This document shows positions 1 through 5,735 of a stretch of DNA of 6,023 nt, piece after piece. The DNA is from an uncultured Clostridia bacterium (GTDB taxonomy: Bacteria > Bacillota > Clostridia > Oscillospirales > Oscillospiraceae). The notes beneath the pieces were generated by a model that worked only from the letters and a program-made list of their open reading frames with translations, did no database searches and was not told the origin of the DNA. Position numbers and translations under genes: made by a program. Location: NCBI GenBank assembly GCA_945946745.1, contig CAMEWZ010000100.1:1-6023 (forward strand), given 5' to 3'. Within the stretch, counting starts at the first letter, position 1. Each line of letters begins with the position of its first letter.

Positions 1-49
1 TGTATACCCCAAAAGGGTATCGAGGGTTCAAATCCCTCCTTCTCCGCCA
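1..49 (+). tRNA. tRNA-Ser, 3' part (5' end outside window)
   Basis: This is the 3' half of a class II tRNA. A long variable arm is visible, with stem ATACCC (4-9) pairing GGGTAT (15-20). It is followed by the T arm, GAGGG (22-26), loop TTCAAAT and CCCTC (34-38). The 3' acceptor strand CTTCTCC is at 39-45, the discriminator base G at 46 and an encoded CCA at 47-49. A long variable arm limits the choice to Ser, Leu, Tyr or Sec. Discriminator G with a 7-nt acceptor strand fits Ser, since Leu and Tyr normally carry A. The anticodon lies upstream of the window, so the isoacceptor is unknown. Confidence 0.9.
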
Positions 50-88
50 AAAAAGAAGGACATTCCGTAAGGAATGTCCTTCTTTTTT
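49..88 (+). terminator. Intrinsic terminator after tRNA-Ser, probably bidirectional
   Basis: The GC-containing core is GAAGGACATTCC (55-66), loop GTAA (67-70), GGAATGTCCTTC (71-82), then six T (83-88). The T run also pairs with the six A at 49-54, so the palindrome has 18-bp arms and the A run gives a T tail on the minus strand too. It starts at the last base of the tRNA CCA, so it ends the tRNA transcript. It would also stop leftward read-through from the regulator gene. Confidence 0.93.
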
Positions 89-118
89 GCTATTGGGTGG
101 GATTTGACAGGCCGTTAA

Positions 119-143
119 GAAAACGTGCCGGTGGCACGTTTTC
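119..143 (-). terminator. Hairpin, likely terminator of the leftward regulator transcript
   Basis: A perfect 11-bp inverted repeat, GAAAACGTGCC (119-129) and GGCACGTTTTC (133-143), encloses a 3-nt loop. Read on the minus strand, the stem ends in TTTTC and is followed by TT, a short T-rich tail. It lies about 80 nt past the stop codon of the minus-strand regulator gene. On the plus strand it is followed by AGGCCG, which has no T tail, so the minus-strand role is preferred. The tail is weak, so some read-through into the next hairpin is possible. Confidence 0.6.
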
Positions 144-160
144 AGGCCGTGGGAAAATCC

Positions 161-206
161 ATCGGTTCCGGAGCGCGGTTCGGAAGAACCGTGAACCGGA
201 ACCGAT
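161..206. repeat. 46-nt imperfect stem-loop of unknown role
   Basis: The outer stem is ATCGGTTCCGG (161-171) paired with CCGGAACCGAT (196-206), 11 perfect base pairs. A 2x2 internal loop follows (AG at 172-173 against AA at 194-195). The inner stem is CGCGGTTC (174-181) with GAACCGTG (186-193), including one G-T pair. The apical loop is GGAA (182-185) on the plus strand, a GNRA-type tetraloop. The element lies in the 3' untranslated part of the regulator transcript, between its stop codon and the terminator-like hairpin. The motif GGTTC/GAACC occurs in both stems. It could be an mRNA 3'-end stabiliser, a dispersed palindromic repeat or a weak terminator; one copy cannot decide. Confidence 0.6.
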
Positions 207-221
207 TCGTCCCAATACCGG

Positions 222-670
222 CTATTGTTTTTTCTGCTTCCAATGCGCAAGCTTGGGCAGCTCCGCTTCAAAATAGGCCCGGGCCTGTTCCGGCGGCCAG
301 TTTTCGTTTGCCATGTGCGCAACCAGAAAATCTGTCAGTTCCTTCTGATCTGAATAAACGAAGTTCCCATCCGTGTAGCACCATTTGCAGTATTCCTCAT
401 TAAAAGCGCCATCCGGTTCCCGGCTGGTGGTGGCATCCTCCAGCGGCATCCCGCAGCACTGGCAGACCAACTTCCGGGGTGAGCCGAGAAGGGTATTGAT
501 GGAAACGTCAAACAGCTTGGATAGCCGCTTCAGCGTTTCCGGATTGGGCTGGGCTCTCCATTTTCCCAGCGAGATACCGCCTGCCTGGTAACATGGAGCT
601 TTTCCGCCAGCGCGTCCTGGGACAGATGGTTTTTTGTCCGCAGTTCTCGAAGAACTTCCTTGGTTTCCAT
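222..670 (-). pseudogene. XRE-family regulator with C-terminal zinc ribbon, frameshifted
   Basis: The gene starts at the ATG at 670-668 behind a strong ribosome site (GGGGAGG, then TGATTACC). Residues 1-39 form most of an XRE helix-turn-helix, with the core LSQDALAEKLHVTRQAVSRW. After WENGE the frame runs into a stop (530-532), giving a 46-residue product. One frame over, the protein continues as QPNPETLKRLSKLFDVS, which is the expected rest of the HTH domain. It then continues into a zinc-ribbon domain with CQCCGMPL and CKWC; the paired cysteines would be C70, C73, C95 and C98 of a restored 149-residue protein. Restoring one base near 552-554 rejoins both parts, and the total is then exactly 150 codons with the stop. 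The C-terminal part resembles the putative zinc ribbon found behind XRE domains in Bacillota regulators. An intact protein would bind DNA, but its target is unknown. The cause could be a real deletion or a sequencing/assembly error. No classical slippery heptamer is visible, so programmed frameshifting is unlikely. Confidence 0.82.
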
Positions 671-676
671 GGTAAT

Positions 677-683
677 CACCTCC
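677..683 (-). promoter_or_regulatory. Ribosome binding site fixing the regulator start
   Basis: On the minus strand GGGGAGG is followed by TGATTACC and the ATG at 670. This is a near-ideal spacing and settles the start at METKEV. The open frame extends further upstream (to 757), but that part encodes nothing family-like and overlaps the pullulanase terminator region. Confidence 0.8.
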
Positions 684-688
684 CCAAC

Positions 689-717
689 AGAATACCATTC
701 CCTACAGCAAAACGCAA
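689..717 (-). promoter_or_regulatory. Weak promoter candidate for the regulator gene
   Basis: On the minus strand TTGCGT (717-712) lies 17 bp before TATTCT (694-689), and TGG directly precedes the -10 box as in extended -10 promoters. The -35 match is poor. The implied start point, near 682, leaves only about 12 nt of leader, barely covering the ribosome site. A perfect palindrome CAACCGGTTG (719-728) lies just upstream and could be an operator. The pullulanase terminator blocks read-through from upstream, so some promoter in this 75-bp gap is expected. Confidence 0.3.
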
Positions 718-745
718 GCAACCGGTTGTTGCCCCCGCAGAAAAG

Positions 746-770
746 CCCCAGGAGCATTTCGCTCCTGGGG
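746..770 (-). terminator. Intrinsic terminator of the pullulanase-NUDIX gene
   Basis: CCCCAGGAGC (746-755) and GCTCCTGGGG (761-770) form a perfect 10-bp GC-rich stem with a 5-nt loop. On the minus strand the stem is followed by CTTTTCTG, a T-rich tail. It begins 8 nt past the stop codon of the pullulanase gene, so that gene is transcribed separately from the regulator downstream. Confidence 0.85.
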
Positions 771-778
771 AAATTGGT

Positions 779-1183
779 TTACGGATTCAGCGGCGGCTTG
801 CTGCCGTAGATTCGGATAACCTCCTGCAAAAGCCATTGATCCGCTGGGCAGAATTCGTATTGCTCCGTCTGGCCGGGATGCACCCAGCGAAGCGCCGCGT
901 GCTCCAGCGCCTGGGGAACGCCGGAATCCAGAATACAGCTCATCAGCGTCAGCCGGATGCAGATATCGGGGTATTCATACAGGCGCTGGCGGAAGATGCC
1001 CTCCACCCGAATTTGTACGGCCAGCTCCTCTTGGCATTCGCGGGTCAGTGCCTGGGCCAGGGTCTCTCCCGGCTCCACCTTGCCCCCGGGGAATTCCCAC
1101 AGAAGCTCCCTGGCTTTTCCCGCCGGGCGCTGGCAGATCAAGAAGCGATCCTTCTCCCACAGCAGGGCCGCGACGACCTCCAC
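779..1183 (-). other. NUDIX domain segment of the fusion protein
   Basis: This stretch encodes residues 642-775, the NUDIX domain, in the same frame as the pullulanase with no stop between them. The NUDIX box reads GKVEPGE, seven residues, then REcQEE. The usual glycine near the end of the box is alanine (A696). The metal-binding glutamates are kept, so hydrolase activity is plausible. The substrate is not shown by the sequence. The overall layout resembles MutT/CTP-type enzymes, not ADP-sugar pyrophosphatases. No ribosome site is visible before the junction, so separate translation of this domain is not supported, although a TTG codon at the junction (L637) could in principle start it. Confidence 0.88.
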
Positions 1184-3106
1184 CGGCTTCTTTCGGGTCA
1201 AGGCCACGGCGCAGACCGGCGGAACGGTCAAGCTGCCTTGCACTGTGTCCAAAGCCTCTGTGCCTGCCCGGTCATCCCAAATATGCACCTGCCAGGTTCC
1301 TTCCGGAAGGGGCACGGTGATTTCCTCCATCCCGGCGTGAAAGGCCAGGAACAGCTCCTGGGCGTCTTCGTCAATGCGGTAGAGTGCCGTGTGCCCGTCA
1401 TCCCAGGGCTGGGGATGCACGTTGCGGCAAACCGCCTCCCGGGTGCGCAGCCGCAGGGAAGGGTGGGCCTTGCGGAAAGCGATCAGCCCCCGATAAAAAT
1501 CCACCGTCCTGGCGCATTCCGGATCATCCAGCGTTTCCCACCTTAGCGCGTTGACCCGGTCGCCGGAGCGGTAGCTATTGTCATCGAAGCGGCCATGCCG
1601 GCCGGGCTTGGAGCGGAGCATTTCCTCGCCCGCCTGGAAGAAGGGAACCCCCTGGGACAGCAGGTAAAAGGCCGCGGCCAGGCGGTTCATCCGGGCCAGC
1701 ATCTCCCGGGGCGCCTCCGGGGCTGCCAGAGCGAGACGGTCATATAGGGTATGGTTATCGTGGCAGGATACGTATTGGACGCACTGCTCCGGCTGTGCCG
1801 CCCAATGGGGCATACCCAGGAAGCAGGCATCCAGCGCCTCCCGCTGGCAGTGCCCGCCGGAAACAAAGCCCAGGGCGGTGTCCGAGAAATTGTCGCCCCG
1901 GAGCAGATCCCGGGTGGTGTCGCTGAAAAAAGCGAAGAGCGGCAGCTGGGCGGAATTTGTCTGCACCGCCAAGGAAATTCCCGGCTTGGTGGGAACCGTG
2001 GGCATCGTCCAGCCCTCGCCGTAGAACAGCACGTTGGGATGGCGCGTATGCACGGCCTCCATCACGGCGCGGATGGTGGCAATGTCCAGCAGTCCCACCA
2101 AATCAAACCGAAATCCGTCAATATGGTATTCCTCCACCCAATAGCACACGGAATCGACAATATATTTTCGCACCATGGCCCGTTCGGAGGCGGTGTCGTT
2201 GCCGCAGAAGGAGCCGTTGGAATAGCACCCCTCCGGGCTGATCCGGCTGAAATAGCCGGGGACAATTTTGTTAAAACAGAAGCTGCCGGAATCGTAGACG
2301 TGGTTATATACCACGTCCATCACCACGCTCAAACCGGCGTCGTGGAGGCTTTTCACCAGCTGTTTCATTTCCTTGACCCGGACAGCGCCATGGAAGGGAT
2401 CGGTGGCGTAGGAGCCCTCCGGCACGTTGAAGTTCACAGGGTCATAGCCCCAGTTGTACTGGGGATTGCGCCGGGCCTCGTCGGTAAACCCAAAGTCAAA
2501 CACCGGCAGCAACTGAACATGGGTCACGCCCAACTGACGGATGTGATCCAATCCGGCGGGGTGCTTTCCCTTGGTCAAGGCGCCGGTCTGGGTCAGCGCC
2601 AGGAATTTCCCCCGGTTGCGCAGACGGCAGCCCCGGTGCATGGAAAAATCCCGCACATGCAGCTCATAAATCACCGCATCGGTCAAGGACGCGCCGGCAT
2701 GGGGATCGGTGTCCCGCTCCCAGCCCTGGGGGTCTGTATCCGCCAGATCGATGACCATGGCCCGCTGGCCGTTGACACCCACGGCCCGGGCATAGGGGTC
2801 GCAGGCCTCGTTGAACTGCCCATCCACCAGCACCAGGTAGGTATAGTAGATGTTCTTCAGATTCCCGGGGAGTCTCGCCACCCAGGTGCCCTGGACGTCC
2901 CGGGTCATGGAAACCTGCCGCAGCAGGTCGTTTGCCTCCGCCGCACCGCCGCGATAGAGCCGCAGATACACCTCCTGGGCGGTGGGAGCCCACAGCCGGA
3001 AGGCCGTTTCCAGCGGTGTCCAGCGGGAGCCAAGGTCATTGCCGGAATAGGTAAATTCCGATTCAAATTCGTCGGTGGCGTAACGTTCAAACATAAAAGT
3101 GGACAT
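779..3106 (-). CDS. pulA: Type I pullulanase fused to a C-terminal MutT-like NUDIX hydrolase
   Basis: Residues 1-641 are a glycoside hydrolase family 13 type I pullulanase, which cleaves alpha-1,6 branch links in glycogen, pullulan or limit dextrins. An N-terminal CBM48-like beta domain occupies roughly residues 15-115. The type I signature YNWGYDP is at 217-223. The four GH13 regions follow: DVVYNH (264-269), GFRFDLVGL with nucleophile D335, YGEGW with acid/base E364, and VSCHDNH with D450. There is no signal peptide or membrane segment, so the enzyme is probably cytoplasmic and acts on stored glycogen or imported glucans. Residues 642-775 are a complete NUDIX domain: VEVVAALLWEKDRFLICQRP, a NUDIX box from G675 to V697 with E681, R689, E690, E693 and E694 all present, and a C-terminal part like MutT-type 8-oxo-dGTP or CTP pyrophosphohydrolases. 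Type I pullulanases of this kind usually end near residue 640, so the tail is a true extra domain. The start is uncertain: M1 sits one base after AAGGAG, and M5 (3094) sits 13 bases after it. The gene has its own promoter and terminator. Confidence 0.93.
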   Translation of the reverse strand: MSTFMFERYATDEFESEFTYSGNDLGSRWTPLETAFRLWAPTAQEVYLRLYRGGAAEANDLLRQVSMTRDVQGTWVARLPGNLKNIYYTYLVLVDGQFNEACDPYARAVGVNGQRAMVIDLADTDPQGWERDTDPHAGASLTDAVIYELHVRDFSMHRGCRLRNRGKFLALTQTGALTKGKHPAGLDHIRQLGVTHVQLLPVFDFGFTDEARRNPQYNWGYDPVNFNVPEGSYATDPFHGAVRVKEMKQLVKSLHDAGLSVVMDVVYNHVYDSGSFCFNKIVPGYFSRISPEGCYSNGSFCGNDTASERAMVRKYIVDSVCYWVEEYHIDGFRFDLVGLLDIATIRAVMEAVHTRHPNVLFYGEGWTMPTVPTKPGISLAVQTNSAQLPLFAFFSDTTRDLLRGDNFSDTALGFVSGGHCQREALDACFLGMPHWAAQPEQCVQYVSCHDNHTLYDRLALAAPEAPREMLARMNRLAAAFYLLSQGVPFFQAGEEMLRSKPGRHGRFDDNSYRSGDRVNALRWETLDDPECARTVDFYRGLIAFRKAHPSLRLRTREAVCRNVHPQPWDDGHTALYRIDEDAQELFLAFHAGMEEITVPLPEGTWQVHIWDDRAGTEALDTVQGSLTVPPVCAVALTRKKPVEVVAALLWEKDRFLICQRPAGKARELLWEFPGGKVEPGETLAQALTRECQEELAVQIRVEGIFRQRLYEYPDICIRLTLMSCILDSGVPQALEHAALRWVHPGQTEQYEFCPADQWLLQEVIRIYGSKPPLNP

Positions 3107-3107
3107 A

Positions 3108-3113
3108 CTCCTT
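3108..3113 (-). promoter_or_regulatory. Oddly placed ribosome binding site of the pullulanase gene
   Basis: AAGGAG on the minus strand is separated from the first ATG (3106) by a single T, which is too close for normal initiation. The next in-frame ATG (3094, residue 5, MFERYATDEFE) is 13 nt away, which is somewhat long but possible. The site therefore leaves the true start open between residues 1 and 5. Confidence 0.6.
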
Positions 3114-3138
3114 ACTGGGCAGACAGCCTAACGGAAAA

Positions 3139-3167
3139 ATTATAGCACAGAGGTGGAATCCTGTAAA
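3139..3167 (-). promoter_or_regulatory. Sigma-A promoter of the pullulanase-NUDIX gene
   Basis: On the minus strand the -35 box TTTACA (3167-3162) is 17 bp from a perfect -10 box TATAAT (3144-3139), which is preceded by TGC as in extended -10 promoters. The expected start point is near 3132, giving a leader of about 25 nt that includes the AAGGAG site. This is the best promoter in the window. Confidence 0.88.
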
Positions 3168-3176
3168 GACAAACCA

Positions 3177-3191
3177 AAGAAACGTTTCCAA
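3177..3191 (-). promoter_or_regulatory. Catabolite-operator (cre)-like palindrome upstream of the pullulanase promoter
   Basis: GAAACGTTTC (3179-3188) is a perfect palindrome. Read on the minus strand, the 15-nt site TTGGAAACGTTTCTT fits the cre consensus WTGNAANCGNWNNCW with one mismatch (T in place of the late C). It lies 9 bp upstream of the -35 box, about 45-60 bp before the predicted start point. CcpA or another LacI-family regulator is the natural candidate for a glucan-degrading gene, but the identity is inferred from the motif alone. Confidence 0.4.
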
Positions 3192-3230
3192 ATTCCCGGC
3201 AGGAAATTTTACAATGCCTGGGTGGAAGGC

Positions 3231-3260
3231 TTTACAATGCAGCGGTATCTTGATTATGAA
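3231..3260 (+). promoter_or_regulatory. Promoter candidate for the HD-domain gene
   Basis: TTTACA (3231-3236) lies 18 bp before TATGAA (3255-3260), with TGA shortly before the -10 box. The predicted start point near 3267 leaves a leader of about 18 nt that contains the AGGA ribosome site at 3276-3279. The decamer TTTACAATGC occurs twice, at 3208-3217 and 3231-3240; only the second copy has a usable -10 partner. The -10 match is 4 of 6, so confidence is moderate. Confidence 0.45.
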
Positions 3261-3284
3261 AAACAGGGAAAAGAAAGGAACGCT

Positions 3285-3941
3285 ATGACTTACGAAGAAG
3301 TACGCCGGGATCCGGCGGTACAGGTATACATTGCCCAGGCAGATGCCTCCATGGAGGCTCTGGGCTTTACAGAGCACAGCTTTGCCCACGTGACCCGGGT
3401 GGCAAAGCTGGCGGGAGATCTTTTGCAGACCCTAAACTATCCGGCCCGAACCGTGGAGCTGGCCCGGATCGCCGGGTATCTGCATGACATTGGAAACATT
3501 GTCAACCGGGTGGATCACAGCCAGAGCGGGGCCGTGATGGCCTTTCGGATTCTGGATCGGATGAATTTCCCGCCGGAAGAAATCGCGGCCATCGTCACCG
3601 CCATCGGCAACCATGACGAGGGCAACGGCGTCCCGGTGAACGCCCTGGCCGCGGCGCTGTTCCTGGCGGACAAATCGGATGTCCGCCGCAGCCGGGTTCG
3701 CAAGCAGGCGGACATTGCGCTGGACATCCATGACCGGGTAAACTATTCCGTGACGGATTCCCGGCTGGAGATCGACAAGGAGCAAAGGATTATCGGCCTG
3801 GAACTGACGGTGGATACCCAGGTCAGCTCGGTGATGGAGTATTTCGAGATTTTTATGAAGCGGATGCTCCTGTGCCGCCAAGCCGCCCAGCGGCTGGGCC
3901 TGACCTTCCAGCTCTCCATTAATGGTCAAAAATTGTTATAA
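3285..3941 (+). CDS. HD-domain metal-dependent phosphohydrolase family protein, 218 residues
   Basis: The protein belongs to the HD superfamily, whose members hydrolyse nucleotide phosphates or phosphodiesters, or in some branches act as metal-dependent oxygenases. Visible candidate metal ligands are H31 or H35 (EHSFAH), the HD pair H67-D68 (GYLHDIGN), H78 (VDHSQSG), H110 (GNHDEG) and D129 (LADKSD). Two extra histidines between the HD pair and the last aspartate suggest a two-metal site, which is an inference. The C-terminal 70 residues (RVNYSVTDSRLEI to the end) are a mixed region often found with this HD family in clostridia. No signal peptide or membrane helix is seen. The start at MTYEEV is chosen for its AGGA site five bases away and for family likeness. 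The frame is open upstream to a GTG at 3153 and an ATG at 3237, but the promoter candidate overlaps that part. The substrate is unknown; neither neighbour points to a pathway. Confidence 0.88.
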   Translation: MTYEEVRRDPAVQVYIAQADASMEALGFTEHSFAHVTRVAKLAGDLLQTLNYPARTVELARIAGYLHDIGNIVNRVDHSQSGAVMAFRILDRMNFPPEEIAAIVTAIGNHDEGNGVPVNALAAALFLADKSDVRRSRVRKQADIALDIHDRVNYSVTDSRLEIDKEQRIIGLELTVDTQVSSVMEYFEIFMKRMLLCRQAAQRLGLTFQLSINGQKLL

Positions 3942-3947
3942 TAGGAA

Positions 3948-3983
3948 AAGCCCGCAGAATGGTGGCCTCCACTCTGCGGGCTT
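3948..3983. terminator. Shared terminator of convergent HD gene and gltX
   Basis: AAGCCCGCAGA (3948-3958) pairs with TCTGCGGGCTT (3973-3983), 11 bp. The stem continues after one A-C mismatch with TGG/CCA and closes on a 6-nt loop. On the minus strand the stem runs into CTTTTCC just past the gltX stop, a good terminator tail. On the plus strand the tail (TTGCTATGTT) is weaker. The hairpin fills most of the 48-bp gap between the two stop codons, so it probably serves both genes. Confidence 0.82.
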
Positions 3984-3989
3984 GCTATG

Positions 3990-5636
3990 TTATCCCAATC
4001 GGGCGATCGTGCTGCGGATACGCTGTTCGGTGCGCTCCGCGCCCAGCAGCTGCATCACGGTGTACAGGTCAGGAGAATTGGTCTTGCCGGTGACCGCCAG
4101 GCGGATCATGGTGGACACATCCGCCACGGTGCCGGGGTAGGCGGTGGGGTTTGCCTTATAGGCCTTCATGTCGGTGGTAAAGCCCACAGCCTCGGTGATG
4201 GCCTTGACCTTGTCAAACCAAACGCCGGAATCGTCGGCGGGATCGTAGCTGTCCAGGAACCGGTTCAGCACGTTGGCCACCAGATCCTTGGAGAACTTCT
4301 CGTCGAACACCGCGTCCTCCAGATATTCGTCATAGAACAATCCCATATAAGGCTTGGCGTCCTTCCAGACCGCCAGATCCTTCCGGGGCTTCTTGCCACC
4401 CCGGCCGATGGCGAGGATTTTCTTGGCGTACTCCGGGTCAGCTTCCAGCTTCGCGGCAAAGTCCGGGTCAAATTCCTTCGCCCAAGCCACCAGCAGGCCG
4501 TAGACGGTGTCCGCGTCCATCCGGGAGATGACATTCTTGGATACGTCCACCAGCTTGGCGTAGTCAAACAGGCTGCCTGCCGGGTTCAGCTTCTTGGGGC
4601 TGAACTTGAAGGAATCGATGTCCGCGTCGGGATTGGCTCGCCGCCAGTCCTCGAAGTTGGAATTCAGAACGGTCATCAGATATTCCCGCATGGAGGCGAT
4701 GGGGAAGCCCTCTGCCTTGTAATAGGTCAAAGCCAGCTCCGGATCCTTGCGCTTGCTAAGCTTGCGCTTGGAGTTGCCGTCCATCTTCATCAGAGGCCCA
4801 ATGTGGACGTACTTGGGCAGCTTGAAGCCCAGAGCCTGGAATAGCTGGATGTGGAAGGGCAGGCTGGGCAGCCATTCGTCGCCCCGCACCACATGGGTGG
4901 TGCGCATCAGGTGGTCGTCCACCGCATGGGCAAAGTGGTAGGTGGGGATGCCGTCGGATTTCAGCAGCACATGATCCACGTTGTTCTCGGTGATGGTCAG
5001 CTTGCCCTTTACCAGGTCGTCGAATTTGAACTGGTTTTCGATGGAACCCTCGGAGCGGAAACGCAGCACCCAGGGATTTCCAGCGGTAAGCTGGGCCTGG
5101 ATGTCAGCCAAAGAGCGATCCCGCCAGATGGCGTAGGTGCCGTAATAGCCGGTGGTCTCCTTATTCGCCTCCTGCTTTTCCCGAATGGCGGACAGTTCCT
5201 CCTCGGTGCAGAAGCAGGGATAGGCCTTGCCCTCGGACACCAGTTTCTTGGCGAACACATGGTAGATGGCCGCCCGCTGGCGCTGGCGGTAGGGGCCGTA
5301 AGCGCCCTTGTCGCCGTCGATGGTGGCGCCCTCGTCAAACTGGATATGATAGAATTTCAGAGAATCAATGAGCACCTCCACAGCGCCGGGAACCTCCCGT
5401 TTGGCATCGGTGTCCTCCACCCGCAGAAACAGCACGCCGCCGGACTGGTGGGCCATCCGCTCGGAGATCATGCCCTGCACCAGATTGCCCAGGTGCACGA
5501 AGCCGGTAGGGGAGGGCGCCATCCGGGTGACCACCGCGCCCTCGGGAAGATTCCGCTGGGGGAAGCGGGCCTCGATTTCCTCCGGGGTTTCGGTGACATC
5601 CGGAAACAAAAGCGCCGCCAAAGCCTGATAATCCAT
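3990..5636 (-). CDS. gltX: Glutamate--tRNA ligase (glutamyl-tRNA synthetase), 548 residues
   Basis: This cytoplasmic class I synthetase joins glutamate to its tRNA. The HIGH-type motif appears as HLGN (48-51) in RMAPSPTGFVHLGN, and the KMSKS-type motif as KLSKR (292-296) in KRKLSKRKDPELAL. Other family blocks are FLRVEDTDAKRE (70-81), GPYRQRQR (114-121) and DGIPTYHFAHAVDDHLM (228-244). The protein is longer than typical GluRS of about 470-490 residues. It has roughly 35 extra residues before the first catalytic motif and a longer region around 385-440 (including GRGGKKPRKDLAVW), as in a long-form clostridial GluRS group. CFC (141-143) matches the start of the zinc site of E. coli GluRS, but no later cysteine pairs with it nearby. 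The start at MDYQAL (5636) has GAGAGG eight bases upstream; the longer open frame to 5879 crosses the promoter and trpS and is rejected. Whether it also charges tRNA-Gln cannot be seen here. Confidence 0.96.
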   Translation of the reverse strand: MDYQALAALLFPDVTETPEEIEARFPQRNLPEGAVVTRMAPSPTGFVHLGNLVQGMISERMAHQSGGVLFLRVEDTDAKREVPGAVEVLIDSLKFYHIQFDEGATIDGDKGAYGPYRQRQRAAIYHVFAKKLVSEGKAYPCFCTEEELSAIREKQEANKETTGYYGTYAIWRDRSLADIQAQLTAGNPWVLRFRSEGSIENQFKFDDLVKGKLTITENNVDHVLLKSDGIPTYHFAHAVDDHLMRTTHVVRGDEWLPSLPFHIQLFQALGFKLPKYVHIGPLMKMDGNSKRKLSKRKDPELALTYYKAEGFPIASMREYLMTVLNSNFEDWRRANPDADIDSFKFSPKKLNPAGSLFDYAKLVDVSKNVISRMDADTVYGLLVAWAKEFDPDFAAKLEADPEYAKKILAIGRGGKKPRKDLAVWKDAKPYMGLFYDEYLEDAVFDEKFSKDLVANVLNRFLDSYDPADDSGVWFDKVKAITEAVGFTTDMKAYKANPTAYPGTVADVSTMIRLAVTGKTNSPDLYTVMQLLGAERTEQRIRSTIARLG

Positions 5637-5644
5637 AAAGTTTA

Positions 5645-5650
5645 CCTCTC
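5645..5650 (-). promoter_or_regulatory. Ribosome binding site deciding the gltX start
   Basis: GAGAGG on the minus strand lies 8 nt before the ATG at 5636. This supports the 548-residue protein over the longer open frame, which would add about 80 residues that match no GluRS block. Confidence 0.8.
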
Positions 5651-5673
5651 TTGCTCGTAAATTTCTAGCATAA

Positions 5674-5702
5674 AGTATACCACACACGGCTGGAGAAATC
5701 AA
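5674..5702 (-). promoter_or_regulatory. Sigma-A promoter of gltX
   Basis: On the minus strand TTGATT (5702-5697) is 17 bp from TATACT (5679-5674). The predicted start point is near 5667, giving a leader of about 31 nt with the GAGAGG site. The leader is far too short for a T-box riboswitch. Confidence 0.78.
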
Positions 5703-5735
5703 TCGGGGAAACCCAGGAGAAGATAGAAAATGCCC

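Noticed and set aside
104..109. Perfect TTGACA -35 box after the tRNA terminator
   Set aside because: The position 16-18 bp downstream is GC-rich hairpin sequence with no -10-like hexamer, and no plus-strand gene follows.
552..556. Programmed -1 frameshifting to make the full regulator
   Set aside because: A -1 shift would restore the frame, but there is no slippery heptamer and no clear downstream stimulatory structure, and regulators of this type are not known for recoding. A deletion or read error is simpler.
593..1546. 317-codon plus-strand open frame across the regulator start and NUDIX domain
   Set aside because: It runs through a terminator and two minus-strand gene ends, has no ribosome site, and its translation is low in conserved patterns.
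1751..3145. 464-codon plus-strand open frame opposite the pullulanase gene
   Set aside because: It is the antisense shadow of a clearly conserved GC-rich gene; it has no ribosome site and no recognisable domain.
3987..5660. Two long plus-strand open frames opposite gltX
   Set aside because: Both mirror the gltX reading frame and resemble no protein family; the gltX motifs fix the true strand.
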